The notes below the pieces were generated by a model. That model had not been told where the DNA came from. It searched no databases and saw only the letters and a program-made list of their open reading frames with translations. Positions 47,799-60,114 of a stretch of 64,000 bases of DNA are shown here, piece after piece. This DNA is from Dryococelus australis (lineage: Eukaryota; Arthropoda; Insecta; Phasmatodea; Phasmatidae): assembly GCA_029891345.1 (NCBI GenBank), contig CM057009.1:292594966-292658965 (forward strand), written 5' to 3'. Position 1 is the first letter of the stretch; every line of letters begins with the position of its first letter. Made by a program: the position numbers and the translations under genes.

Positions 47799-48225
47799 AA
47801 AAAAAACTTTTAAAACCAACCTTTTATTTATAAATGCACAAAAAAGAGAAAAATAATTATAACAGTTACACAATTTTTTCGAACTTGTAAGATGTGGTCG
47901 CACAGCCGTAACTAACTTTACTACAAATAAACACGTTTGTATCAATTTATATCTGGTATATAAAAGCTTGGCGTGAATAAGTCAAGAGCCTTACGCACGA
48001 TATGTTCTTCCTATGCTTACGCAAATGTGGTATACGTTCTACATTGTGCCAATCTTTTATATATTAAATATAAATGGATACAAACATATTAATTTGTAGT
48101 AAAGGTTATTAAGGCTGTTGACCACATCTTACAAGTTCTACAAATTGCATAACTATTATAAATATTTTTCTCTTTTTAGTGCATTTATAAATAAAAGTTT
48201 GGTTTTAAACGTTCTTTACATCTAT
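47799..48225. mobile_element. Hairpin (foldback) element, arms about 165 bp
   Basis: Left arm aaaaccaaccttttatttat...cgaacttgtaagatgtggtc pairs with right arm ggttgaccacatcttacaag...ataaataaaagtttggtttt. The loop is about 47965-48050. Coding potential is absent. Class unknown. Confidence 0.75.
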
Positions 48226-48985
48226 TTTTTAATGTGTAGACTAAGAGTCCATTTTCGCACCAGAGAGTAGTGAACCTGATCAACTTCGTAAGTAGATGGT
48301 TTCTCGCGATCACTAACTCAAATACTGCTGTTAAACCTATGAGCACTTCGAAAGGCCACATGATTCAGTGTCGCCAAAGTCAAAACATGGCATTCGCCTT
48401 TATTTTTATGTATGCCCATGACAATACTCCTTTATGTGCTGTAGACTATTTCTTCCGCAGGTTGTAGTTATGCAACTGGCATATTTTTGGGGGCGTGATA
48501 GTGTCTGGTTTTCTACTATCTGCGATGGGAATTTTTTTTTGTTTCAACGTCGAAACAAAATATCCGTGCTTCAGGTACACGTTGCTCGTAATTCTCGTGA
48601 GGCTGTAGTGATGCAGTAAGAAGACCCACATCGGCGAACTAGGTTCTATTCCTGGCTTAGTAAAAACGTAGAATAACACGCGTGGGAAACATGGTGGGCA
48701 TAGCCGTTGGCTGAGTGGTTGATTTGGAGTGCCATTGTGTCTCCTTGCACCGCTGCATGCTTTCCTTGCAACGTCCTTACAGTTCACGCCCATCGGAGTT
48801 GCAGACCTCTCAGATGTTAACCATTGCCGCAATTTCTCACAGCCTGCCGCTGGTCATTTTTTATTATCTTTCTTCAGAAGAGCTGTCGAGCGTGCTGAGA
48901 TGAAGCACGGCATACTTAAGAACACAGAAGCGAGACAACCGCTTATACCGCGAGCTACAGCCGCACACGTCAGAAAAATGTGGTA
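48226..48985. other. Unassigned stretch
   Basis: No gene supported; a 128-codon minus frame (48446-48832) has no motif and competes with plus frames. Confidence 0.4.
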
Positions 48986-48989
48986 TGGC

Positions 48990-49640
48990 TGTGTTGGGGT
49001 CACGGCCGTTTGATTTGCGTGAATACGTCTACGTTAACTAGCTAGGACACCTTGATGTTTTTTTGTTACGTTCTCGGCTTCGCTTCACTCGATCATATGG
49101 GATTTTATGGGTATGACTGGAATTCTTTTGAGATACACTTTCCAACCGTATACGATTTCTGTATTTCGACTTGGTTTCTTTTTGTTTTTTTATAGGTCGA
49201 CATTGTGTTAAGTTTTCTTTTTTTTTTTTTACATTAAACGCATACAGTTTCGCCATAACGACGCCACACAAATGTTTTTATACACGCAATCGACTGATAT
49301 TGACGAGAGCTGGCGATTGAAACGTAAACTAGCGTCGTAGCTTCTCCTAGTCAAAAGTTACACTACGCGGAAGTTATGAGGCGCGGCCAAACAAACTCAA
49401 ATTGCTGCCCCCCCCCCCCCCACCAGCCACCCTGCGCGCGATGCTACACAGTCCTCACTCAAAATAACCTATTCTTTGATCCTTTTGTGATCGAGTGGTG
49501 TGATTGAATTTTGAATGTAGACGATAGATTCTGAGCTGCAATGGCAAACTGTATCCCCTGATTTTGTTATAATAGGATTTTCTGAATTGCCTCCCACTAT
49601 AGTCCCAAATTTAAAGACGTATTCACGTCAAAATGGCGTC
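48990..49640 (-). repeat. Unidentified repeat, copy 1 (inverted relative to copy 2)
   Basis: The segment pairs along its length with 63355-64000 in opposite orientation: for example gtatcccctgattttgttat against ataacaaaatcgggggatac, and ttgcctcccactatag against ctatgatcgtgggaggcaa-type sequence. It contains a C run (49410-49422). No coding frame is shared by both copies. Confidence 0.7.
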
Positions 49641-49649
49641 GCTGGACAG

Positions 49650-49810
49650 CAACATGTCGTAGCGCCGTTCGCCAATCAGCGTCTGGTAACTCGCTTGCAA
49701 GCAGGCAGAACAAGCAATAGGGAACGTTTCGCAACACGCAGTAACCAATCAGAAACCAGACTCGTTCCAGAGCATCGCGCGGCCAATCAGCGAGAGGTGT
49801 GGGCCCGCAT
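49650..49810 (+). promoter_or_regulatory. Cluster of three CCAATCAG boxes
   Basis: The sequence ccaatcag occurs at about 49672, 49744 and 49783, in GC-richer, CpG-containing sequence just outside the inverted repeat copy. Spacing resembles a promoter or an old element's control region. No downstream gene was identified before the SINE. Confidence 0.3.
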
Positions 49811-49957
49811 CGAAGGAATCTCCGCGCCAATTTCACGTCTGCATAAGCAGCTAGTCTGCTGTCGAAAATCTAAATCGCCGTTGGAGCACGAACTTGCGCT
49901 TCGGCGAAAGTTTGTTCTGCTCAGGTCGGGAAGTGCAGTAGAGTGCTTTGGGCGGCT

Positions 49958-50183
49958 CTTAACAGCGAGGTCTTCACAGCCGATGAAGGTGATTGAGGCG
50001 AGTATGGAGCAGCGTCGGAATGAAGAGGCGGGGGAAACGGGAGATCCCCGAGAAAACCCACCTACCAACTACATCGTTCGGTAGGGTTACCACATGCGAA
50101 AAGCAGGAGTGACCCGGCCGGGGACTGAACCCGGATCGCCTTGGTGGGAGGCGAACAGGCTAACCGCTTAGCCACTGTGGCCC
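49958..50183 (-). mobile_element. tRNA-derived SINE, family 1 (near full length)
   Basis: On the minus strand it starts ggccacagtggctaagcggt (A-box-like), has the B-box region atccgggttcagtccccggc, and then the body to aagacctcgctgttaag at the 3' end. This copy shows the family architecture most completely. Confidence 0.88.
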
Positions 50184-50389
50184 GTCAGGAAGCTCAATGC
50201 TTTAAGTTTGACGACTAAATTGTTCGCTACTAGGTAAGCGCTAGTGTTGCATGGGTACCGGATTTTGTTTACTTTCGACGTTAAAAATCTATAATAATTG
50301 CAAAAATTGTAAATCAAATATAAAATACCCACGTAACTAAGTAAAAACTTTCCCTTTTATTATTCACGTAGCCTAAAATTTTAATTAAA

Positions 50390-50830
50390 CGTGACCTCTT
50401 TGGAACACTGCGCACCTAGCGGAGGAAATGTTCCCTTTGCCTTACTCCCCCACAAGAAAACACTTTTCGTGCCTAACCCGAGTAGAAGTAACGTTACTCC
50501 TGCTGAGCGCGATCCGTTCTCGCGCCGCGATCTTAACGCGGTGCGCCGTCACCTCGCACAGCGTCTCGAGCAATTAGGCGTGGGGCGTCAAAAGAACCTA
50601 CGTTTCCTGCTCCTTTCAACGCACCGGATGCCACGTACTTCAGCCCGCACAACGCCCTGCCGCCGCGCCGATCCCAGATAAACTGTTGTATGTCGAGCAA
50701 CTGCTCGGCGAGTCTTAGGCACCGCGATCCCACACCTCGACACGGAAGCCAAGGAGACCCCCGAGTGGCGTGGAGAGCTTGGCACGGCTCTTAAGAGTGC
50801 GCGGGAGAAAAAAATTTTACCATGCACGGG
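50390..50830 (+). other. GC-rich, CpG-rich segment with open frames
   Basis: Composition differs sharply from its AT-rich flanks. The plus frame 50391-50681 includes ERDPFSRRDLNAVRRHLAQR followed by LEQLGVG; a second plus frame continues open to about 50790, as if one frameshift separates two coding pieces. I do not recognise a family. It could be a decayed exon or transposon fragment. Confidence 0.3.
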
Positions 50831-51209
50831 CTGCTGGTGTGGTTTTATAGATACTGGTAGGATAGCGCCACATACGGCTACAACGTACGCAGCGTGATCT
50901 AAGCGGAGCTACCTTGAACTAGCAACGCAATGCGTACAAGGTTTGTTGTGAGAGGTAGAAGGGGGATAAGAGTGGAGAAAGATGATATGCAGATAAGGAT
51001 ATCTGTTGGCAGGTGGCATGCTTGTGATTGAGTCAGCGAACTGCTTTGCAATGAGCAGCTCGCAGCTCACATTTATACAACTGAACCAACCAAAGGTAGA
51101 CCTGCTCTATCAATGGCAACTAAGGCCAGTTAGCCTGTTAATGTATTGTCTTTTATGTGAAGTAATCTATTTATACCCTACTAGCAATTCGAGTTTTATT
51201 CATCCAGGA

Positions 51210-51280
51210 AGTGCCGCGGTGGTGTAGCGGCTAACAGTGCTCGCACAGGTTCAAATCCAGGCGAATTCAAATCCGAATTT
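51210..51280 (+). repeat. tRNA-derived SINE head
   Basis: The stretch ccgcggtggtgtagcggcta (A box) and caggttcaaatccaggcg (B box) lie 30 bases apart. No body of the family follows. Confidence 0.5.
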
Positions 51281-51754
51281 TTCGCATATTTTTAACGAGG
51301 CGGATGTTGCTGTTAGCTAGTAGGCTTTCTGTGGGTATTTGATATCGATCGATAGTATAAAAATAAATACTAGATGGTCTTAAAATACATATTATGAGCA
51401 CTGCGTTTTTAGACACTCTCATAACTGTAAACACTTTGCATCTGTGTCCGATTAAACAGTACATTATATGCTACTTCGAAAAAAATGCCTGCTCCTTCTG
51501 TTAAATTTTTAAACTACCACGTATTTGTGTAACTCTTTTGCCAAGTTAACGCATAACATTTTTAGGCATTTAACACTATTTAACAAGTAGGTAGATATAT
51601 TTAATAGGTTTCCGCCAAAACTGCATTGTCATACCTGAATGAATGTGGAAAGGTTTTTCTGTTACACTGATAATCAACAGCATTCATATCAATGTCTATA
51701 AACATGCTCAGGACACGTTTTGGACAAACTTATTTCTACCTACTGTACACCTGG

Positions 51755-51880
51755 AGCGAACAAGGTGGCGCAGGTGTAAAACACTGAACTCATTTTTGGG
51801 AGGACCTGGGTTTGAATCTCGGTCCGGCTATCCTAATTAGGGTTTTATATGGTTTCCCGAAATCGTGGCAGGTGGAAAGT
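51755..51880 (+). mobile_element. tRNA-derived SINE, family 2, 5' part
   Basis: It contains caaggtggcgcaggtgtaaa, gacctgggtttgaatctcgg (B box), then ggctatcctaattagggttt and tttcccgaaatcgtggcagg, the order of a SINE type common in orthopteroid insects. The 3' part is missing. Confidence 0.65.
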
Positions 51881-53755
51881 TATATGTGATATAAACGGCT
51901 GATCAGGAAACAATAATTCGATACCGTTACAAGGGCAAGAGAACTGATTACCATAAAATTAAAGTTATTTTTTTATTTAATCTCATCTTGGTGAAATGTT
52001 AAGTTACTTTATATATTTTATATTTAAAATCGTCAATGCCATTTTTTAAGTGCCGACATATTTGTGAACCACCTATTCAAATTAACATTATTTATTCAGG
52101 TTAGTGATTCGTATTGTATAGTTTATTTAAGTTCATGTTACGTAATGTTGGCTCAATACTCTCCTAGGATTACTTACCTAACGGACATACTACTCTAAGT
52201 TACTGAATAAAAATTAATGGTGGAATATATTAGAACATTAATATTCCGCGTTCAGTCCTCGCGAGAAGCTACGTTTTATACGTTGGCCAGATTATATTTA
52301 GTAATTAATGTAAAGTAGATTGCAGACGATAATAAACGGAATATTACGCTTATTTTGCAGAACATTCCAAATTGTGATTGAATACGCTAGTGATGCATAC
52401 TTTTTTCACAGTTGCGCACTATGGTCATGATAATTGCAATTTAAGAAACTATTGTTCAAAACATTTATAATAGGAAGTGTATGAGGGAGAAGTGGTATTC
52501 GGCAGGCAAACACGTTTACGATACACTTCTGTAGTTGATCAATTAATTCTGACTAGGTAAATTAGACATAGAGATATTGTCCTCGCATAACAAGCACTAT
52601 GCTCTGTTGTGTGCTAAGAAATTGGTTTTATATTTATATCACTAGTATAATTGGATTGTTTTCATCAAAACTGAATTATGGTGTATTTTCGTGTGCGTTT
52701 TGTTTTTCAGTAGTTTATTTTTGGCACAATAGTGTAAGTTGTGCATAAAATTATTATAAACAAAAGTACGAAAAGGTAAGTAAGATCATTGATCTCAATG
52801 TTTGAAATTATTTGGAATTTAAAATGTTCTTTTCTTTCATATGGAGTACACTTAACGTTAGCAAATATCACTCAGAAAAATGTCTAACTCCAAAAAATAA
52901 ATAGAGCAAAACTTTTTTGCTGTATCTTATTTAATATGATGTATTATTATAGTATATATTGTAATATTGACTCAGATATTCAGAAAAACAATAATTTTAA
53001 CTCACATTCGAATATAATAAACTTGAAAACGTATGGTTGTAACACACGATAACGTGATAAAATGTACTTGAAAGTGTTAATTCTGCCACTGAAAATATTC
53101 TTAGACTTATCGTAAAAGTCAATAAATTAAAATAATAGTTCATTATACTTCAAAAGCCTTAAACTGAGTTTCAAAATAATATTCTCTCTTCGGATACATG
53201 AGAAACTTGATGCCACAGTTACAGTATAGTTGTCTGTTTTGCGGTCACGGACATAAAACTGCGTTACTGTACCAAACTATGACTTGGAAGCCAAAAATGT
53301 TACAAAAATATTTCTTACGTCTCTAAATTTTGTTTCGATATGTTGACTTCTGGATATCTAAGTTATTTGGGGGTCTAATCAAACGTAAAGTCATTATTTT
53401 ACAGTTTGCGCTATCGGCCCCTACAAACGTCGCTATCGAAAACAAGATTATTTAACACGCCATTTCAGTGATAGTATTTTAGGGCCTCTTCCTAGACTGT
53501 GCCCAGGGTAATTTGCACACAAATATATGTCTCACGGTCCAAATATATAATTGAAAACACTGACGAATTGTAATATGAAAATTCGGGTCGCAGCGATCTC
53601 GAAATCTCCTTTAACCGCGGGCCGTTCCTAAACGTTATTTAATTTTTCCTTTGTTAGCTACAAACCCAAAGAAAACGGTACTCATAAACATGTAAATGTC
53701 AAAGCATACAACACGGACTTCACAATATGTTATATAATCATTGATGTCTATTATA
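51881..53755. other. AT-rich non-coding DNA
   Basis: No gene, RNA or complete repeat supported. Confidence 0.5.
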
Positions 53756-53760
53756 CCCAC

Positions 53761-53987
53761 AGAGGTATAATAGATAGAGGCGGCGTATGCTATAAGAATC
53801 TGCAATAAAGGGTGTGTTCAAGATGGGTCACTTGACTTTAGGAAGATTGCGCAATGGCGAAACTTGTTGGACGCACCTTCGTGACGTCACGCTCCAGGGA
53901 GCGAATGGTGTGTTCGGAATCTGTTACGTTACTTTAACAAAACATTGTTCCATGTTGAACACACCCCCTCTAGTGTATTATACCTCT
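53761..53987. mobile_element. 227-bp TIR MITE
   Basis: The ends agaggtataatagatagagg and (inverse) agaggtataatacactagag are inverted repeats, each followed inward by gtgtgttcaa-gatgg-like sequence. The interior contains cgtgacgtcacgctccaggg. There is no transposase. A 62-codon frame spans it by chance. Confidence 0.75.
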
Positions 53988-54114
53988 ATGATATGTTTTT
54001 AAATAAAACTTAGTCATATTAAATTCTGACATTGCAAATCAGTCGCTGGTGTCATGGATAATTACGTTAATATTACAGAATAAGTTAATTAGAGGTTTGG
54101 ACGGCTCTTATCAT

Positions 54115-54292
54115 CTAAGCTAAGGTAAGGTCTTTAAAGCCGATGAGAGATGAATGAGGCGGATATGGAGAAGCACCTTGGAATGCAATGACGCGGAAGA
54201 GGGGAAACCGAAGATCTCCGAGAAAACCCGTCGGCCTACTGCGTCGTCCAGGCACGATTCCTACATGCGAAAATCCGGGAGTGACCCCGCAA
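54115..54292 (-). mobile_element. tRNA-derived SINE, family 1, 5'-truncated
   Basis: It has the body (ctccgagaaaacccgtcgg, cgtcgtccaggcacgattcc, cgaaaatccgggagtgaccc) but stops before the tRNA-like head, as in a 5' truncation. Confidence 0.78.
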
Positions 54293-54884
54293 GTAAAATT
54301 GACAGTTAATGAATACTGCTCAGTATCTCTGCTCTGTATCTTCCATCACATGAAAAATTAGTACTGCTGGAATGTGATTCCGACATAGCATCAACTTATT
54401 GTGGTCTCTGATTTTCTATAAATACTCTCTACTGACACCTTCTATCATCCTAAACTGTGTTCCCACTGTAAACGGTCCTGAGTTAGTTACATAAGATTTT
54501 AAGAGTATTTCAAAGTCTAATTAGAGATAAATATCAGCTCTATTCTCTCAGCTTCAAAACACTTTGCCAGAGTTCTCTACGGACACATGGGAGCTATTGT
54601 AGCTCTAAACCTAGACTTATAAACGTAGCTTCTCTTATCTGTTGTCCGAAATACTGTGCAGAAAATCCGAGTAAGTACTGAAATAAAGAAGGCGATTTTA
54701 CACTGATGGGAACCAAAAAGTAGAATCACCTTCCATTAAGCAAGTTTGTAAAATCTTACGACCTGCACGCAAGAAACACTCATTTCTTTAACTGTAATTT
54801 TTATGGCTTCACAGTCCTCTACGGCGAGGTCATTAAGGACAAGGGGGATATATATGGCACTTTAACAGTAGATCTGGGTGAAGT

Positions 54885-55084
54885 GAGGTGAAGACGGAAC
54901 AGTGATGGAAAACATCTACATGTGGAACGAGTGTACAGTACCCCGAGAAAAGCCGCCCCACCCACCACTGGTATTGTCTGCCGCGTTTTTGACATGTGAA
55001 AATTCTAGTGTAACCCGGCCGGAAATCGAAATCGAAAGCTTTGGCGGGCGGCGATAACTATAGCCGCTACGCTACCGTACCACC
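54885..55084 (-). mobile_element. tRNA-derived SINE, family 1, diverged
   Basis: Body motif ccccgagaaaagccgcccca, then tgtgaaaattctagtgtaac and the B-box segment ccggccggaaatcgaaatcg. The head near 55080 contains ggtacggtagcgtagcggct on the minus strand. Confidence 0.7.
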
Positions 55085-55129
55085 TCCCCCCACCCCAATC
55101 CACTAACTACAAAATAGTTCAAGGGAAAT

Positions 55130-55315
55130 GAAAAAGGAACCGGCAATAGTCTTTAGTAAATGAACCATCTCGGCATTTGCCTGGAGTTACGTCAGGAATC
55201 CATGGAAAGCTGAAATGAGGATGCCCGGACAGGGATTCAAACCCCGGCCCTGCAGAATGATAGCTCAGTGTTTACTATTTTTACTACGTGCTCGGTCAGT
55301 TTGATTTTACTTGTT
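55130..55315 (-). mobile_element. tRNA-derived SINE, family 2, minus copy
   Basis: The stretches ctcggcatttgcctggagtt, ctgaaatgaggatgcccgga and gggattcaaaccccggccct match family 2 read backwards, with the B box in the last. Confidence 0.68.
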
Positions 55316-55859
55316 CAGCTCTCATTAGGACAGAAACAACTAATGAAGCTTAGTTAGTTAATGAAGAATTTAGTTAGAATGTGGATGTCAAATAACGGTG
55401 TTTATCAATGTTGTCATTAGATATACAACATGTATTAGTCACATTGTCAATGCTGTTTTGCACTTGTTTCAATAAAAATGTATGAAAACTATAACCTACA
55501 TGCCCAACCATCAAAAATTATATTTATACATCAAATAATTGTGACTATCAATTCGTCACATCCACGTATTCAACCCAGAAAAAAATTAAATACTGCTTAT
55601 AAGCATAGTTTCTAATAAGTATAATTTTATTACATTTCGCCTTTTAATGGTGCAGAAATTTCGCAATATTTCATTTATAAGCTCTCAGCTATAATTTATT
55701 TCTTTTTTACTTTGAAATAATACTGCACTTGCGTAAAATTCAAACAGCTTAAATCTATGATTAATCAGGCATAAGCAACAGTATTGACATACCTTTAATC
55801 AATTTCGAAAATCATCATAAGGACCGCATATTTCTGTTAATAAATATTACTTTTACTTA

Positions 55860-57127
55860 CCTTTTTTCCTTCCACCATGCTGTTTTCACACCTATCTATG
55901 AAGACGACATCATAAATGTAATTAAAAATGTCAAAAGTAAAAGTTCATGTGGAATAAATAAGGTACCTATGACTCTGCTAAAAAAAAAGTGTTCTTATTT
56001 AATAAAACTGCCTTTGACTTACATTTTCAATTAATGTCTTGCCCAGGGAATTTTTTCTGGTAGACTCAAATATGCAAAAGTAGTCCCAATACACAAAAAG
56101 GGTGACAAGGCATTGATGGATATCTATAGGCCTATTGCTCTTCTTGCGTCCTTTAAAAAAAAATGTAGAGAAATTAATAGCAAATAAACTGACACAATTC
56201 TCTATTTAAAGAAAAGGTTATTTCATTGCATCAGTATGGGTTTGTAGAGGGCAGATCCACAGAACAGGCTATTTACAGTTTTACTGAAAAACTATTAACT
56301 TCTTGTGATAAAAGACAATTCTTAACAGGTATATTCGCAACCTTTCAAAAGCTTTTGATTGTGTCAACCACAATATTTTATTGCAAAAACTTGAACAGTG
56401 TGGAATAAGAGGCGTGACCAATAATTTGTGTAAATCATATCTTGAAGACAGAAAACAGATCACCTCCATAACATATTATGACAAATATCACATTACAAAT
56501 GTTATGTCCACTACCAGAACTACTAGAATAGAAGTGCCACATAGATCAATACTTGGACCAGTTTTATTCTTATTATTTATTAATGATTTTCCAGAACAAA
56601 TAACCAACGGCTCAGCTATAATGTTTCCGGATGACACAAACATTTTGGTAACTAGTTCAAATAATGCTGTTCTTGAAGGAAATATAAAACAGTGATTGAG
56701 ATGTCCAGTTAGCTCCAGTATAATAAATTAATATTAGATGTAAACAAATCTGTGCTCATGAGTTTCATGCAAAAAATAAACACACAATGCAGGATGAAAG
56801 ATGCACAACAGTAGAAAAAGACGGGTTACAAACAGTAAATAGTAGTAAATTTCTAGGGCTAATTGTAGACAGTAATCTAACATGGACTGAGCATGTTGAT
56901 AGTTTCTGTACAAAACTGAGTTCAGTGTGATTTGCGGTACATGCCTTAAAAAATATATGTAATAATAATACAATACTCTAATACTATTTCTCAAATATTC
57001 AGTCCATAATAAATTATGGAATCATATTTTGGGGTAAATCGACAAAATGTAAAAAGGATTTTAGATTACAGAAGAATATAGTAAGATAAGTAAGTAATAA
57101 GGAAAAAAGAAGACATTGTAGGCCGTT
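55860..57127 (+). mobile_element. Jockey-like LINE, reverse transcriptase part (broken)
   Basis: Collinear RT blocks in shifting plus frames: FTPIYEDDIINVIKNVKSKS and SCGINKVPMTLLKK (about 55880-55985), GRLKYAKVVPIHKKGDKA then IYRPIALLASF (about 56060-56150), HQYGFVEGRSTEQAIYSF, SKAFDCVNHNILLQKLEQCG (56345-56403), VPHRSILGPVLFLLFINDFP, and the catalytic box as FPDDTNIL where the family has FADD. The region after it (FLGL..., then IINYGIIFWGKSTK) follows jockey-type proteins. Frameshifts and stops show it is dead. No 5' ORF or endonuclease domain is seen, so the copy is 5'-truncated near 55860. Confidence 0.85.
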
Positions 57128-58172
57128 ATCCTATATAATAAGTAGACAATCTCTGTCTGTCTGTCTGTCTGTCCGTCTTTAATACCCCTAAGTCCCTTGA
57201 TACTCAACAAAAGTTCTTCGAATTTTTCCAGAGTGAATCCTCAGGGTAAAATACAGGTCAAGTTCGAATTTCAGCAAGATCAGATTACGCAATCATTACC
57301 TTTTATCCAAAAAAACTAATTTTTTAGTTACTTTTCCCTATGAAAAGTTTTGTATTAATGCATAGAGAATATTGCATAGAGATATGAAGTTAATGGAATA
57401 TCATTTTTGGTTACTTTAAATGTATCGCGTCAATGTTGAGTTAATAAAGTGGGGCCACAGTGGCTCAGTGGATAGAGCGATTCCAAGTGGGGCCTTAGTA
57501 GCTCAGTGTATAGAGAGATTCCAATTGGGGCCGCAGTGGCTCAGATGATAGAGCGATTCCAAGTGAAGCATTTGTGGCTCAGTGGATAGAATTATGTTAA
57601 GTGGAGCCGCAGTGGCTTAGCGGGTAGAACTATATCAAGAGGGGCCGCAGTGGCTTAGTCGATAGAACTATATCAAGTGGGGCCGCAGTGGCCAAATGGA
57701 TTGATATACATCAAATGGGGCATTAGTAGCTCATTGGATAGAGATATTCCAAGTGGGGCCGCAGTGGCTCAGTGGATAGAGTGTTTCTTAGTGGGTTCTT
57801 AGTGTCTCAGTGGATAAAACTATGTTAAGTGGGGCCGCAGTGGCTTAGTGGATAGAACTATATCAAGTGGGGCCACAGTGGCTAAGTTGATAGATATGTA
57901 TCAAATGGGGCCTTAGTAGCTCAGTGAATAGAGATATTCCATGTGGGGCCTCAGTGGCAAAATGGCTAGAGCAAATGCCAGTGGGGCCTTAGTGGCTCAG
58001 TGGATAGAGCGATTACAAGTAGTACCGCAGTGGCTTAGTGGATAGAACTATATACAATGTTCAGTTAATTTCACATCATATATATTTTTTCAGTCTTTGT
58101 AAGATAACACAGTTGTGTAACATCGTAACTGTTCTAGGCACGTGAAAATACTAAAAACATTGTCACGTGCTA
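57128..58172 (+). repeat. Insertion within the LINE carrying (TGTC)n and a 38-bp minisatellite
   Basis: Protein homology breaks at about 57127 (after the residues C-R-P-L) and resumes at about 58173. The inserted part starts with AT-rich sequence, (tgtc)n at 57153-57173, an unassigned stretch, then the 38-bp minisatellite and a short tail. Exact borders are inferred from where the reading resumes. Confidence 0.55.
57451..58060 (+). repeat. 38-bp minisatellite built on a tRNA A box
   Basis: About sixteen diverged copies of a 38-base unit, ggggccgcagtggctcagtg followed by gatagagcgattccaagt. Each complete unit contains tggctcagtgg, which matches the Pol III A-box consensus exactly, plus the following D-loop-like gatagagc. 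No B box is present in the unit. Some units carry cttagtagctcagt variants. Confidence 0.88.
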
Positions 58173-58775
58173 ACCCCTACTTTATAAATAACAAAATTGC
58201 CACTATTCCATGGCATGTATATGTATCGCAGTATTCTGTTTTACATGGAAAACATTAAAAAAAGTAAAAATAGTAATATTCACCATTACTATATCAGACA
58301 AGCTAATAATCTTCACCTATTCTCCTACAGAACCTCAAAATTTACATCAAATCCATACTATGATGTGGCAAAACTAATAAATAACCTAGTCATTTGAAGA
58401 CAATTAATTATTTTGCAGTAATTAAAAAGAACTGTTAAATGCTACTTTTTAAATAAAGCCTTCTATTCCGTAGAAGAATACTTAAATAAAGATGAATTTC
58501 TGTAATGGAGAACAAGACTGATTTAAGGAGACTTCATGTAATACCTTGTGTTTCAATCTAATGTAGACTTTACATATTTATACTTTAATATCTATCTGTA
58601 TATGAACTGTAATAACTTGTACGGCAACCAAAATGTAGTCTTACATGTTTGTAGAGCTGCTAGAATTAATAAGTGTGTTAATTATATTATTTATCTGTTA
58701 CATATTTTTATGTTAATGCAATTGTGTGTAAATATACATATTGTATAAAAATATTTAAAAATAATAATAATTTAC
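58173..58775 (+). mobile_element. Jockey-like LINE, C-terminal and 3' part
   Basis: The frame 58197-58397 reads SILFYMENIKKSKNSNIHHY and then NLHLFSYRTSKFTSNPYYDV, the usual jockey-type C-terminal region; KAFYSVEEYLNKDEF follows in another frame near 58460-58500. The 3' end is AT-rich (aaaataataataattta near 58760). It is the continuation of the RT part at 55860-57127. Confidence 0.8.
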
Positions 58776-60106
58776 AAGTACTTTCCAAAGTTTTTTGGAA
58801 TATGGGATGCAAAAAATATTTAAAGTGATTTTCTTTGGCTTCTTTTCCGCCATGCAGAAATAAGCATCTGTCCTCTATCCGCGTTCTTTTTAAATCGTGT
58901 CTTATTACCACTTGTAATGTCTCTCGCCAAATTCAAAAAGACCGCCATTTTACATCACTGGGACGCTACTCCCTCAGCGCGGGGGTAGATCGGCTCATTG
59001 TGAGGAACCTTGGCCACCCAGTTGGTTATCAATTAGTTTGCGGAGGCGAGGAGAAGCTTACCCCCTCCCCCCTCCGCACCCCCCATCAAACATACTTCAA
59101 GCTGCAAAGCAACATTATTGTACAGGATTCCCAGGGTAGCGCCTGGGAGCTGTTTCCATAACTGATTTTTACTCTCTTTTTCCCTGCCTGTACGGGATAA
59201 AAGAGAGTGGTGAAGAATTCAAAAAGAGTGGTTTCGCGATACTGTAAAGTAAACAATGACTGCCTCCAACACGCGCGACACCTGTGATGTGTTACTGTAA
59301 TGAATCACTGCGCGAGGAGAGCCCGTCACCTATGGGTGGACGCGTGAACTACGGCGTATCTAATCTGCGACAAATCCCGCGTGAACCCTCCATTTTCAAG
59401 GCTTGAGGCGCAATAGATTTTACAGCATGTGTTGCTTCTACATGTGTCCTGCAATTTTCAACGCCATGTACACAAATGTGTTGTGGATTGACACTTTTCA
59501 GTTTTCCATTTGTAATGCAAATTTATTAGTATTCGTCTATTGAAGTTCGTCATATTGACGGCTATGTAATTAGTAAAATAAAACACATTTCGAAATTTCG
59601 GGTAATGTGAATGTAAAATCCAACCTTACGCAGTATCTTAATATTACCCTGATTTCAAAATATGTAACGGTTTTCACAGCATCTCTTGCACCACGAACGT
59701 TGATTTCGCAGCTCACAGCCACATGTCTCGCGCCCACTTAAAGTGTATCGGTCCCCACCATTTTTCCATATCACACTGTTAAATTTTCGCCTCCAACTAT
59801 ATTTGACAATAAAATTTGAAGACAAAATAAGGCCATCAAATTTTTCCTTCAAACAAATTTTATCAAATAATACCGAACGTGTTTGAAAATGTGTCACACT
59901 GTCAAATTATTTTATTGGGATAATCTAATTTGAATTATTATTTTAGAATATTTTAAAAGTGAGGTACTGTGTTTCTTTTTCAATGCAGACCATTACAGGG
60001 AGAAATGTAAGGAACGTTGTAATTTATTTTCGCTTCTTTACTAAATTAAAATTTTATCTATCGGAGATGTTTCATGCGCAAATAAATATAACGCCTCTGT
60101 GTTCGT
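58776..60106. other. Non-coding stretch with a GC-rich patch
   Basis: The segment 58900-59420 is GC-richer and contains C and G runs, but no recognised gene. A 108-codon plus frame (58835-59161) has no motif. Confidence 0.45.
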
Positions 60107-60114
60107 AATATAAT

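Noticed and set aside
48700-48770. tRNA-like start (gccgttggctgagtggttg)
   Set aside because: No B box or T-arm follows at the right distance.
49587-50084. 165-codon plus-strand ORF
   Set aside because: Its 3' third runs antisense through a tRNA-derived SINE and its 5' part starts in the inverted repeat copy; no domain is visible.
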